NCBI GenBank assembly: GCA_964355075.1
Contig: CAYHCF010000029.1
Coordinates: 1-40,597 of the forward strand
DNA length: 40,597 nt
Source of the DNA: B1 sp964355075
GTDB lineage: Bacteria; Bacteroidota; Bacteroidia; UKL13-3
Direction: 5' to 3'
Positions 1-7,994 of the stretch are shown here, piece by piece. A program made the translations under genes and the position numbers. The notes under the pieces are model-generated. The model did no database searches. It was not told the DNA's origin and saw nothing but the letters and a program-made list of their open reading frames with translations. Position 1 is the first letter of the stretch; each line of letters starts with the position of its first letter.

Positions 1-31
1 CCAGTCCCGTGAAGCGGGACGAGGCTTTTTT
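1..31. terminator. Hairpin terminator at the left edge
   Basis: GTCCCG (4-9) pairs with CGGGAC (15-20) around a five-base loop, and CC at 1-2 can pair with GG at 23-24. A run of six T follows at 26-31, so it works as a terminator for a plus-strand gene lying left of the window. It may also end the minus-strand tRNA-Ser, because the minus strand has A6 before the stem; the matching U-tract would lie outside the window. Confidence 0.55.
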
Positions 32-37
32 GCTGTT

Positions 38-125
38 TGGCGGAGAGTGAGGGATTTGAACCCCCGGACCTGTTACAGTCAACAGTTTTCAAGACTGCCG
101 CAATCGACCACTCTGCCAACTCTCC
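38..125 (-). tRNA. tRNA-Ser (anticodon TGA), CCA encoded
   Basis: Read on the minus strand, the acceptor stem GGAGAGT pairs with ACTCTCC, followed by discriminator G (41) and an encoded CCA (40-38). The anticodon arm is CAGT-CTTGAAA-ACTG, giving anticodon TGA, which reads serine UCA codons. The long variable arm is that of a class II tRNA, and the T arm contains GGTTCAAAT. Length is 85 nt plus CCA. It has its own promoter just upstream and is not linked to other tRNA genes in view. Confidence 0.97.
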
Positions 126-130
126 ACCTG

Positions 131-162
131 CGAAAGTAATATTATCAGTGTTTTTTGCCAAA
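131..162 (-). promoter_or_regulatory. Bacteroidota-type promoter of tRNA-Ser
   Basis: On the minus strand TTTG (162-159) is followed after exactly 20 bases by TACTTTCG (138-131), one mismatch from the Bacteroidota -7 consensus TAnnTTTG. If the final G is about -7, transcription begins within a base or two of the mature tRNA 5' end at 125, so little or no leader would need removal. Confidence 0.65.
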
Positions 163-171
163 TATTAAAAC

Positions 172-207
172 AAAAAATCCCGACAATTGTGATATTGTCG
201 GGATTTT
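172..207 (-). terminator. Strong terminator behind the first M43 protease
   Basis: A perfect 14-base stem, AAAATCCCGACAAT (174-187) with ATTGTCGGGATTTT (194-207), encloses a six-base loop. The minus strand has a T-run at its far end (complement of the A-run at 172-177). It lies 20 bases beyond the stop codon of the minus-strand protease gene and separates it from the tRNA promoter. Confidence 0.85.
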
Positions 208-226
208 CAGTTGACTATCAGATGGG

Positions 227-2428
227 TTACTCTAAAACAATTTTATGAGTTAGCCTTGAATTTCCTACTTCCATCTGAACAATGTACATTCCTGAATTTA
301 GGTTATTTGCGAATTTGTCAATCAGTATATTTTGTGCTCCAGAATTTTGTTGACCATTAAATAAGGTAATTGTTTCTTTTCCTAAAATATCAAAAAGGGT
401 AATCTTTACTTTTTCTGACTGCGGTAAATTATAAGAAAGCGTTGTGACTGTGTTAAATGGATTTGGATTTAAAAAGAAATTAATTTCAGAGGCCAAATCA
501 TTTGATAAACCATTTACAGCGCCATCACCTACCCGAACATTGTCTAAATAGAAATTATTTCCTCCTTCATAATTAAGAGAAATTCTAAACATCACATTAG
601 CCGTCTTTGGAAAACTGGCTCCATTAAAAATAACCTCGGTCCATTTGCTTTTATCCGAAGGTACATAATTAGTAGATGTAGATAATTGAACATCACCGAT
701 TGTTGAAACATTTGCACCCGATTTTGCTGCACGCAAGATCCATGTTTTACCACAATCAGTTGAAGTGTACAAATTTAAAGTTTCTGAAGAGGGGTCATAT
801 TTACTGGTGGATGAATTATAAAATCCAGGTCCTCTGGCAAATGAAAATGCAAATGCAACATAAGGACTGGTGGCGTTTGAAAAATTAAATGACGGAGAAA
901 TAAATGAAAAATCACTTCTAAGACTATAATACCTGTTGTATGGATCCTGAGGTAACATCATACTGGCATTATTTTTATAAGAAACGGATGATCTTACGAA
1001 CTTATTGCTTGAAAAGTTGTTTTCAAATCTCCATCCCTTGGCTGCCCAGTTATTCTCATACCACCAATCTGCAAAAGTTGCCCAACCTGGATTAAGATTG
1101 CCGGAGCCAGGCAGAACGGTAATATAATTATCGTAGGTAACCGTATGGCTGCCTATTGAATTTGTTACAGTAAGTTTTACCGGATAGGATCCTTTGGCAG
1201 CATAGATAACAGCACCCGGTACCTTTCCGGTGGCAGTTGATGGATTACCGCCCGGAAACTCCCAGTTCCAGGATGTGATGGATGGACTGTTATAGGAATA
1301 ATCAGTAAAAGTTACGGAACCATTTTCACAAATAGTCTGATATTTTGTGTCAAAAGCAGCTATGGGTGCACATGGTGAAGGAGTCAAATCATTCACACCG
1401 GTTGCAATTAGATTGTCTGCCGAAAATAACTGTTTTCTGAAATTTCCAATACAATAAAACATACGTGCCTTTTGCTGTAAAGTAAACATTATACTGGTAC
1501 AGGATCCCTCAAAATAATCCATCACATTTTCTTGTTGGTCAGGGAGGTCGGGTTTATCGCCAGGACAGGTATTATAGGCAGTATCATTGCAATGGTACCC
1601 TCTTCCTGAATTTGAACTTCCGGCTGATCTGACAAAGTAGGTAGGAGGCGTATCATCAATTTCATCATTTTTTATAGAGCTGCAACTGTCATTTTCACTA
1701 TTATCGAATGGATGGTATAAACCTAGCCAATGTCCTGCCTCGTGGGCACCTGTATTGTTTGAAATAAACCCTGAAGCAACAACAAGAATTCCATCCTTGC
1801 TTGCTAATCCACCTCCGAAAGGCATAAATGAATATCCTCCAACAACCTGATTCCCTGATCCAATAACCGAATTACATACCCATATATTCAGGTAGCGTTT
1901 GGTATCCCATGAACTTAAATCTTTTATCATTTCATTTCCCCTGTTGGTTAATGGGGAATACACCCTAACAATGCCATTGGTACAATTCCCGTTCGGGTCC
2001 TTTTTGGCAAGTCTGAACTGAATTTCACAATCCGCAATAACACCTTTAAAAACATTTCTTACACCACCTATGCCAGGAATGGTGCCTGCAAAATATTGAT
2101 TCATTTCGCTGATGGTTGAGTTTATCAGGGCATCAGAAATATTCTCAGATCCGTTTGCATGAATCACATGTACCACCACTGGTATAATGAATTTGGGAAT
2201 ACCGGCTTTTTTTGAACCGGCAGAAACCATATAATTTTCAGGTTTATAGGTTTTTTTAAATTCTGCAAAACCTTTTTCAAAATTTTTAATGCCTATAGCA
2301 GTTTGTGGATTATTAATAATTTGATCCTGTAAAATTATATCAGTACCACACATTAATTTGGGTTGACTTTGACCATTAACCAGATTTGATCCGATGAAAA
2401 AAATAGTCATTAGTAATAATTTTCTCAT
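227..2428 (-). CDS. Secreted M43-family metalloprotease with PKD domain and type IX sorting domain
   Basis: A 733-residue exported zinc metalloprotease of the pappalysin-like M43 family, predicted to act at the cell surface or outside the cell. It starts with a signal peptide (MRKLLLMTIFF, cleavage near VNGQ). The zinc site HEAGHWLGLYH is at about 229-239 and the Met-turn NVMDYF at about 301-306, as expected for M43. A PKD-like beta domain covers about 356-440. The last 75 residues form a type A type IX secretion sorting domain (NPNPFN, LFDILGKE, GMYIV, final KIVLE). I chose the ATG at 2428 because it opens the signal peptide; the longer frame from 2503 would place 25 unrelated residues in front. 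AAGGGA lies upstream. The substrate is unknown. A close paralogue lies immediately upstream on the same strand. Confidence 0.9.
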   Translation of the reverse strand: MRKLLLMTIFFIGSNLVNGQSQPKLMCGTDIILQDQIINNPQTAIGIKNFEKGFAEFKKTYKPENYMVSAGSKKAGIPKFIIPVVVHVIHANGSENISDALINSTISEMNQYFAGTIPGIGGVRNVFKGVIADCEIQFRLAKKDPNGNCTNGIVRVYSPLTNRGNEMIKDLSSWDTKRYLNIWVCNSVIGSGNQVVGGYSFMPFGGGLASKDGILVVASGFISNNTGAHEAGHWLGLYHPFDNSENDSCSSIKNDEIDDTPPTYFVRSAGSSNSGRGYHCNDTAYNTCPGDKPDLPDQQENVMDYFEGSCTSIMFTLQQKARMFYCIGNFRKQLFSADNLIATGVNDLTPSPCAPIAAFDTKYQTICENGSVTFTDYSYNSPSITSWNWEFPGGNPSTATGKVPGAVIYAAKGSYPVKLTVTNSIGSHTVTYDNYITVLPGSGNLNPGWATFADWWYENNWAAKGWRFENNFSSNKFVRSSVSYKNNASMMLPQDPYNRYYSLRSDFSFISPSFNFSNATSPYVAFAFSFARGPGFYNSSTSKYDPSSETLNLYTSTDCGKTWILRAAKSGANVSTIGDVQLSTSTNYVPSDKSKWTEVIFNGASFPKTANVMFRISLNYEGGNNFYLDNVRVGDGAVNGLSNDLASEINFFLNPNPFNTVTTLSYNLPQSEKVKITLFDILGKETITLFNGQQNSGAQNILIDKFANNLNSGMYIVQMEVGNSRLTHKIVLE

Positions 2429-2450
2429 TGTTATTCCCTTTAATTTTTTT

Positions 2451-2460
2451 TGCAAAATAA
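2451..2460 (-). promoter_or_regulatory. Possible -7 element before the first M43 gene
   Basis: The minus strand carries TTATTTTGCA 23 bases before the ATG at 2428. The same ten bases precede the second M43 gene at a similar distance. It resembles the TAnnTTTG box in a shifted register. No convincing -33 element was found, so the call rests on position and on its recurrence. Confidence 0.3.
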
Positions 2461-2638
2461 TAAATAATTTATTTAATACCATTACCCAAAATAATTTAGT
2501 CAATTTTGATAATGAATATTATTGATTCTGTATTAGGTGAAGTCACCTCATTTATTCATTTGGTTGTATCGGTTCTCTCACAGGATTATCAAACAACTAT
2601 ATGGTTATATTATGCTTATGAAGCAGAAATTGATACGC

Positions 2639-4819
2639 TTATTCAATTATTATTTTTTGAGTGAATGATTTATCCTCAACAATCATTTTCACAAAATAGA
2701 TTCCGTTTTTCAGGTTGTACGCTCCATTATCAATTATTACATTTTGATTTCCAGGGAGTTGAACACCATTAAATAAAGTCCCGATTTCTTTTCCGAGTAA
2801 ATCAAATATTTGAATCTTAACTTCCTGTTTCTTCTTTAATTCATAGCTAATGGTTGCTGAACCTGAAAGTGGATTTGGTGAAACCGAAAATTCTAGATCT
2901 GTGTTTAATGGATTAATGATACCGTTTGCAACACCGTCGCCGGTTCTCACATTATCAAGGAAAAAATTATTTCCACCCTGATATTTAAATGTAATTTTAA
3001 AGATTAAGCAGGCAACTTTTGGGAAACTGACGCCTTCAAAAACAACTTCTTTCCATTTTGAGGGTTCATTGGGAACAAAATTTACATTACTTAACAGGGT
3101 TGATGATCCAATGGTTGAAGCACTTACTCCTGAATAAGTAGCTCTCTGTATCCATGATTTACCACAATCACCCGAACTGTATAAAGTGATCGCCTCTGTT
3201 GTTGGATTACCGAATAAGGTTCCCCGTGCAAAAGCAAAATTGAATGCAAAATAGGGTTTGCTTGTATTCGCAAAATTAAAGGCAGGAGAAATAAAAGAAA
3301 ATGTATTGGCGATGCTGTTTTTTTCATTGGCAGGATCCATAGGTAACATCATTCCCGCACTATTATTGTAAGATGCCTTTACCCTTTGGAATGTATTTAA
3401 AGAAAACTCGTTTTCAAATCTCCACCCTTCCTGTTCCCAGTTATTTAAATACCACCAATCAGCAGTAGCTCTCCAACCGGGTAATTTTGGTGAAACTGAC
3501 GGAAGAACTGTAAGGTAGTTTTTTATAGTGCTAGTATGAGAACCCTTTGCATTGGATACAGTTAATTTTACCGAATAAGATCCCTCATTGGCATAGGTAA
3601 TTTGCGTTGGCGTTTTTCCACTGAATGTATTTGGCGTACCTCCTTCAAATTCCCAATTATACGAAGTAATACTACTTGCGTTATATGAAAAATCAAAAAA
3701 TGTGGTTGATGCACCGGCACATATTACCTGGGTTTTGGTATTGAATGCTGCAATAGGTGCACAATCTGAAACAGATGCATCATTGGTTCCGGTTGCAAGT
3801 AGATTATCCTGAGTGATTAATTCTTGTCTGAAGTTTTCCAAACAAAATATCATTCTGGCTTTTTGCTGTAAAGTAAACATTAATCCTGAACAGGAACCGC
3901 TGAAATAATCCATCACATTTTCCTGCATATCAGGTAAATCTGATGTATTTACAGGAGTTGAAACAGTGCATGTGTTATAGTTTACATTTCCGCAAAAATT
4001 ACCCCTTCCGGTATTTACTCCGTTAGTACTCATTTTAAAAAAAGTTGGTGGGGTATCGTCAATTTCATCATTGCTGCTACTGCAACTATCATTCGATTGA
4101 AAAGGATGATACAAGCCCAGCCAATGTCCGGCTTCATGCGCACCAACATTGTCTGAAACAAATTGTCCTGCCACTAAAATAACACCATTTTTACTGCTTA
4201 AACTACCGCCAAAAGGCAAATTAGCATACCCTCCAACAGCAGTTGCTCCGGAATAAACAGCATTGCAAACCCAAATATTAAGATAGCGTTTTGTATCCCA
4301 AGCACTTAAGCCTTTTATCAGGTCATTTCCACGGTATGTTTGTGGCGTGTATATTCTTATAATTCCATTGGTACAATTCCCATTAGGATCTTTTTTGGCA
4401 AGTCTGAACTCAATTTCACAATCGGCAATCAAGTTCTTGAAAACAGATCTGACTGACCCAATATTCGATACGGTACCACTATAATATTTATTCATATTAG
4501 CAATTGTATTTATAACAGCTGCATCACTCAGGTTTTCTGATCCATTGGCATGAAAAACATGAACTACAACAGGAATAATATACTTGATACTTTTTTTCCC
4601 TGATCCACTTTTAACTTTATAATCATCGGGATTATAATTTATCTTGACTTTTTTTACAAACTCCTCTTCAAAATGCCTTTGGGCCTGTAATAATTCAGGA
4701 TATTTTTTTACTTGTTCCTGCCACTCATAATCTGTAGAACAATCCAATTTAGGCTGATTTTGTGCGTAGGTAAAATAGGCTCCAAAGAAAAACAGGGTTA
4801 CGAATAAAAATTTTCTCAT
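2639..4819 (-). CDS. Second secreted M43-family metalloprotease, tandem paralogue
   Basis: A 726-residue paralogue of the neighbouring protease with the same architecture throughout. It has a signal peptide (MRKFLFVTLFFFGAYF, cleavage near TYAQ), zinc motif HEAGHWLGLYH at 228-238, Met-turn ENVMDYF, a PKD-like domain in the middle, and a C-terminal type IX sorting domain (SVSPNPLSG, IFDLLGKEI, GIYFVKM, final KIIIE). All catalytic residues are intact, so both copies are probably active. The N-terminal pro-region and the stretch around AKKDPNGNCTNGI are nearly identical to the neighbour, indicating tandem gene duplication. About 210 bases separate the two genes, and each has a similar upstream promoter-like box, so they may be transcribed separately. 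Substrate unknown; nutrition or surface processing is an inference. Confidence 0.9.
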   Translation of the reverse strand: MRKFLFVTLFFFGAYFTYAQNQPKLDCSTDYEWQEQVKKYPELLQAQRHFEEEFVKKVKINYNPDDYKVKSGSGKKSIKYIIPVVVHVFHANGSENLSDAAVINTIANMNKYYSGTVSNIGSVRSVFKNLIADCEIEFRLAKKDPNGNCTNGIIRIYTPQTYRGNDLIKGLSAWDTKRYLNIWVCNAVYSGATAVGGYANLPFGGSLSSKNGVILVAGQFVSDNVGAHEAGHWLGLYHPFQSNDSCSSSNDEIDDTPPTFFKMSTNGVNTGRGNFCGNVNYNTCTVSTPVNTSDLPDMQENVMDYFSGSCSGLMFTLQQKARMIFCLENFRQELITQDNLLATGTNDASVSDCAPIAAFNTKTQVICAGASTTFFDFSYNASSITSYNWEFEGGTPNTFSGKTPTQITYANEGSYSVKLTVSNAKGSHTSTIKNYLTVLPSVSPKLPGWRATADWWYLNNWEQEGWRFENEFSLNTFQRVKASYNNSAGMMLPMDPANEKNSIANTFSFISPAFNFANTSKPYFAFNFAFARGTLFGNPTTEAITLYSSGDCGKSWIQRATYSGVSASTIGSSTLLSNVNFVPNEPSKWKEVVFEGVSFPKVACLIFKITFKYQGGNNFFLDNVRTGDGVANGIINPLNTDLEFSVSPNPLSGSATISYELKKKQEVKIQIFDLLGKEIGTLFNGVQLPGNQNVIIDNGAYNLKNGIYFVKMIVEDKSFTQKIIIE

Positions 4820-4846
4820 TATGTATACTTTTCTGTTGATAAAGAT

Positions 4847-4856
4847 TGCAAAATAA
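4847..4856 (-). promoter_or_regulatory. Possible -7 element before the second M43 gene
   Basis: TTATTTTGCA on the minus strand, 27 bases before the ATG at 4819, is identical to the box before the first M43 gene. A TTG lies 17 bases further upstream, within the range reported for Bacteroidota promoters. Confidence 0.35.
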
Positions 4857-4902
4857 GAATTAATTTATTTTTTCAATTCTTTTCTTCATTTGCCTGCCGG
4901 TT

Positions 4903-5397
4903 TTATCCTCTTTTTTGCTCCCATACTTCCAAATCAAAGAGTTTTTTGTTATCCATTTTAAGCCTTATTGCTGTATTAACGGGCTGAAAACCACTATTTC
5001 CGCATGCCCCGGGATTGATGTGCATAAAATGATAAATAGGGTCACGCATTACCTTTAAAATATGGGAATGACCACAAACCATCAGATCAATAGATACATT
5101 TTTTAGTATTTTATTGAAACTTGGAGAATAATGTCCCGGGTAACCTCCAATATGCATCAGGCATACACTTAGGTTTTCAATATTAAAATTTAATACTTCA
5201 GGCATTTCATTTCTGATATCCGTGCCATCAATATTTCCATAAACACCTTTTATGGGTTTAAAAGCTCTCAGGGTTTGAACCAATTCAATTGACCCCCAAT
5301 CTCCTGCGTGCCAAATTTCATCACAATCTTTGAAGAAATCAAACAGTTTTGGGTTCAAAAATCCATGGGTATCACTCAGTATTCCAATTTTTTTCAT
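4903..5397 (-). CDS. YfcE/MJ0936-type metallophosphoesterase
   Basis: A 164-residue cytoplasmic calcineurin-like phosphoesterase of the small YfcE/MJ0936 class, which uses two metal ions to cleave phosphodiesters; the physiological substrate is not predictable. The metal-binding signature is complete: SDTHG near the N-terminus, HAGDW, YGNID, and CGHSH near residue 117. It has no signal peptide or added domain. I chose the ATG at 5397 (MKKIGILSDTHG), which places the first beta strand at the N-terminus as in the family; the in-frame TTG at 5409 adds only four residues. It is divergent from the rhomboid gene, with only 34 bases between the two starts, so the promoters must overlap or lie in the coding regions. 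Confidence 0.88.
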   Translation of the reverse strand: MKKIGILSDTHGFLNPKLFDFFKDCDEIWHAGDWGSIELVQTLRAFKPIKGVYGNIDGTDIRNEMPEVLNFNIENLSVCLMHIGGYPGHYSPSFNKILKNVSIDLMVCGHSHILKVMRDPIYHFMHINPGACGNSGFQPVNTAIRLKMDNKKLFDLEVWEQKRG

Positions 5398-5431
5398 TTC
5401 AATATTCAATCAAATGTTTCATATTTGACAA

Positions 5432-6040
5432 ATGCATTTAAATTTAAATTTAATTATCATAATCGTAACTGTATTAATCAGTATGCAGGCTTTTAATAGT
5501 CCAAACATAATGAATCAGTTGATTTTTGAACCTTTTCAAATCAAAAATCGAAATCAATGGTATCGTTTTCTAAGTTCCGGGTTTTTGCATGGCGATTGGA
5601 TTCATTTGGCTATCAATATGTTTGTCCTTTATAGTTTTGGTTCCGTTGTTGAAAATTATTATGGATATTTTTTTGGAACCAACGGAATATTTATGTACGG
5701 ATTATTGTATTTGAGCAGCATTGTTGCCGCCAGTGCACGTACCTATTATAAAGAACAAAATAATCCGGAATACAGGGCTCTTGGAGCTTCCGGTGCGGTA
5801 TCTGCTGTTTTGTTCACATCCGTTTTATTTCAACCTACTCAGGCCATTTATATCTATGGAGTTTTGCCAATACCCGGTATTGTTGGAGCCGTTTTATATT
5901 TAATTTATTCCTCGTACGCCTCCCGCAAATTAAATGATCATATTAACCACGATGCACATTTTTACGGGGCTATTTATGGTATCATCTTTACGCTGGTTTT
6001 TAAACCTGAGATATTCCAATATTTTTTAAAACAGTTTTAA
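5432..6040 (+). CDS. Rhomboid family intramembrane serine protease
   Basis: A 202-residue polytopic membrane protease that cleaves transmembrane segments of other proteins. The rhomboid signature is complete: HxxxN at H58/N62, which contributes to the oxyanion site, the catalytic serine in GASGA (S120), and the catalytic histidine in AHFYGAIYG (H176). Six hydrophobic segments fit the basic six-helix bacterial core with no extra cytosolic domain. The start at 5432 opens directly into the first membrane helix. Its stop overlaps the convergent gene's stop by four bases. The substrate is unknown, and no obvious rhomboid substrate is encoded beside it. Confidence 0.9.
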   Translation: MHLNLNLIIIIVTVLISMQAFNSPNIMNQLIFEPFQIKNRNQWYRFLSSGFLHGDWIHLAINMFVLYSFGSVVENYYGYFFGTNGIFMYGLLYLSSIVAASARTYYKEQNNPEYRALGASGAVSAVLFTSVLFQPTQAIYIYGVLPIPGIVGAVLYLIYSSYASRKLNDHINHDAHFYGAIYGIIFTLVFKPEIFQYFLKQF

Positions 6041-6615
6041 AACATTACTCCAATCCGGATAGCCCAGGGGCTTTGGTATAGCTGACTGTTTGCACTCCAT
6101 AGAACATTGTACAGGGCAGCTAAACGCACTCCTTTCATTTCTCCATAACCACCCCCTAAAAATAAGGCATGTTCCCATTGTCTTGTTTTTGTATTGCTGA
6201 ACCTGTCGTACAGTTCAAAATTAATCGGTTCGTAAACGGCATGCGCATACAATTGCTTTAAAATGAATTGACTTACAAAAAAGGTTGGGCCATAATTTTG
6301 GGAACTAAAATTGAATCCGGCATAATGGTAACCGTAATAGGAATAATTAATGCCTGCACCCAACATGGTTTTTTCTTTAACCATATACCCCGCGATGGGT
6401 TGTATCATAATATAGGTGACCATATCTGTAAATTGAAGACCACCACCGATTCCAAAACTGAATTTTTCAAGATCAAATCCTTTATTTTTTGTCAGACTTT
6501 CATATTGTTCTTGCTTCTTTGCTTCATCCTCGTCCAATTGCTTCAATTTCCTTTGAGCATTTACCTGAAATTGGAAAATTAACAATAGGATGACTAAAAT
6601 GAATAGTTTTTTCAT
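6037..6615 (-). CDS. Exported protein of unknown function, possibly outer-membrane barrel
   Basis: A 192-residue protein with a clear signal peptide (MKKLFILVILLLIFQFQ, cleavage near VNAQ). A charged lysine/glutamate-rich stretch follows, then a glycine- and aromatic-rich region with alternating strands (GIGGGLQF, GYHYAGFNF, ALFLGGGYGE) ending in IRIGVMF, which looks like a small outer-membrane beta barrel. I do not recognise a named family. I chose the ATG at 6615 because it begins the signal peptide; a TTG lies nine bases further upstream. The stop codon shares TTAA with the convergent rhomboid stop, and no terminator separates them. Confidence 0.7.
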   Translation of the reverse strand: MKKLFILVILLLIFQFQVNAQRKLKQLDEDEAKKQEQYESLTKNKGFDLEKFSFGIGGGLQFTDMVTYIMIQPIAGYMVKEKTMLGAGINYSYYGYHYAGFNFSSQNYGPTFFVSQFILKQLYAHAVYEPINFELYDRFSNTKTRQWEHALFLGGGYGEMKGVRLAALYNVLWSANSQLYQSPWAIRIGVMF

Positions 6616-6666
6616 GTGGAGCAAAAATAAATCATTTACTTTGAAAAAATTTAGAATCAGATTTTA

Positions 6667-6674
6667 TTATTTCG
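6667..6674 (+). promoter_or_regulatory. Possible -7 element before serC
   Basis: TTATTTCG followed by CAC lies 22 bases before the serC ATG. It resembles the -7 boxes in front of rplS (TATTTTCG) and the proteases. An upstream TTTG (6641-6645 region) is further away than usual, so the call is tentative. Confidence 0.3.
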
Positions 6675-6696
6675 CACTGCAATCAACGCAACAAAT

Positions 6697-7791
6697 ATGA
6701 ATAAAGTACACAATTTTTCTGCCGGTCCGGCAATTTTACCAAAAGAAGCCATTGATGCCAGTATCGCTGCCCTTCAAAATTTTTCGGGCACCGGCCTATC
6801 ATTAATTGAAGTTTCACATCGTAGCAAAGAATATGAGGCAGTTGTTTCTGAAGCCTGTCAGCTTGTAAAAGACATTTTGAAACTGGGAAGTGATTATGAT
6901 GTGGTCTTTTTACAGGGTGGAGCCAGTTTGCAATTTGACATGATCCCGATGAATTTTTTAACACCGGGTAGGTCGGCAAGCTATGTGAATACAGGAGTTT
7001 GGGCTGGAAGAGCGATTAAAGAAGCCAAAATGTTTGGGGAGGTGAATGTTTTGGCAAGTAGCGAAGACAAGAACTTTAACTATATACCAAAGGGCTATGC
7101 CATTCCTGAAGATAGTTGCTATTTCCATTTTACCAGTAATAATACCATTTATGGAACCGAATTATTCGAATACCCCTCGTGTCCGGTTCCACTTGTTTGT
7201 GATATGAGCTCTGATATATTTAGCAGACCCTTTGATGCTTCTAAATTTGACTTGATTTATGCGGGTGCTCAAAAAAATATGGGTCCTGCCGGAACTTGCC
7301 TGGTAATTATCAAAAAATCATTTCTGGAAAAAGCAAATGCAAAGGTTCCAACCATGTTGAATTATAAAGTTCATATCGAAAATGGCAGTATGTACAATAC
7401 CCCAAGCGTGTTTGCTATTTTTGTTTGTATGCATACTTTACGCTGGATCAAAGCAATTGGTTTGGAGGGTATGGAAATCAGAAATAAAGCTAAAGCCGAC
7501 CTGCTTTATGCCGAAATTGACAGAAATAGTTTGTTTATAGGAACAGTTGAAAAGGAAGATAGAAGCCGAATGAATGTGAACTTTGTTTTGAACGATCAAT
7601 CATTGGAAGAACCGTTCCTGAAATTATGCAAAGAACGCAACCTGAGTGGTTTAAAAGGACACCGGTCGGTGGGCGGTTTGAGAGCATCTTTATACAATGC
7701 GCTGGGTATTGATAGCGTTCAGGCTTTGGTTCAAACCATGCAGGATTTCGAAAAAGAAAATTCAGGAAATTTAGGAATCAGTAATCAGTAA
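6697..7791 (+). CDS. serC: Phosphoserine aminotransferase
   Basis: A 364-residue PLP-dependent class V aminotransferase that converts 3-phosphohydroxypyruvate and glutamate to phosphoserine and 2-oxoglutarate; the same enzyme often serves pyridoxal synthesis. Family features include the start MNKVHNFSAGPAILP, the substrate-loop motif SHRSKEY, FLQGGASLQF, and the PLP lysine in YAGAQKNMGPAG (about residue 193). Near the end, GHRSVGGLRASLYNA binds the phosphate. Length is normal for the family, but the last few residues (GISNQ) are encoded by the first units of a heptamer repeat that runs on past the stop, so the original stop codon was probably replaced. serA follows after 203 bases filled almost entirely with repeats. 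Confidence 0.97.
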   Translation: MNKVHNFSAGPAILPKEAIDASIAALQNFSGTGLSLIEVSHRSKEYEAVVSEACQLVKDILKLGSDYDVVFLQGGASLQFDMIPMNFLTPGRSASYVNTGVWAGRAIKEAKMFGEVNVLASSEDKNFNYIPKGYAIPEDSCYFHFTSNNTIYGTELFEYPSCPVPLVCDMSSDIFSRPFDASKFDLIYAGAQKNMGPAGTCLVIIKKSFLEKANAKVPTMLNYKVHIENGSMYNTPSVFAIFVCMHTLRWIKAIGLEGMEIRNKAKADLLYAEIDRNSLFIGTVEKEDRSRMNVNFVLNDQSLEEPFLKLCKERNLSGLKGHRSVGGLRASLYNALGIDSVQALVQTMQDFEKENSGNLGISNQ

Positions 7792-7822
7792 TCGGTAATT
7801 GGTAATCGGTAATAGGTAATTG
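7774..7822 (+). repeat. Degenerate tandem heptamer array (GTAATCG type)
   Basis: Seven consecutive 7-base units beginning at 7774: GGAATCA, GTAATCA, GTAATCG, GTAATTG, GTAATCG, GTAATAG, GTAATTG. The first units overlap the 3' end of serC and supply its stop codon (7789-7791). Confidence 0.85.
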
Positions 7823-7830
7823 GTAGTCAA

Positions 7831-7925
7831 TTGTCAGTTCGAGCGGAGTCGAGAACAACTCCTGGGTGTAACAAATGATTGGGGTTTTCACATAAAATAG
7901 GTTTCGACTCCGCTCAACCTGACAA
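7831..7925. repeat. Imperfect inverted repeat, REP/MITE-like
   Basis: Two 26-base arms at 7831-7856 and 7900-7925 are inverted copies with four mismatches. Both contain GAGCGGAGTCGA when read in the same sense. The 43-base spacer is unrelated. Similar GAGCGnAGTCGA palindromes are, to my recollection, scattered between genes in many Bacteroidota genomes. The arms lie between two heptamer arrays and could fold into a long hairpin in serC-serA mRNA. Confidence 0.75.
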
Positions 7926-7986
7926 AATCGTAAATCGTAAATCGTAATTCAAAAATCGTAAATCGTAAATCAAAAATCGTAAATAA
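7924..7986 (+). repeat. Nine-unit tandem heptamer array (TAAATCG type)
   Basis: Nine back-to-back 7-base units with strict period 7: AAAATCG, TAAATCG twice, TAATTCA, AAAATCG, TAAATCG, TAAATCA, AAAATCG, TAAATAA. The array ends eight bases before the serA start codon and therefore occupies its ribosome-binding region; no Shine-Dalgarno sequence is visible. Confidence 0.85.
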
Positions 7987-7994
7987 AAAAAACT

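Noticed and set aside
700..888. Plus-strand open frame opposite the first M43 gene
   Set aside because: It lies wholly inside a well-supported protease gene on the other strand and encodes a composition without any family pattern.
2535..2548. AGGTGA-AG-TCACCT inverted repeat between the two M43 genes
   Set aside because: Six-base arms with only a two-base gap; no T-run and no promoter context, so it could be chance.
3124..3327. Minus-strand open frame inside the second M43 gene
   Set aside because: It is an out-of-frame shadow of the protease coding sequence.
7924..7986. Regular short repeats suggesting a CRISPR array
   Set aside because: The period is 7 bases with no spacers, and no cas genes are near.
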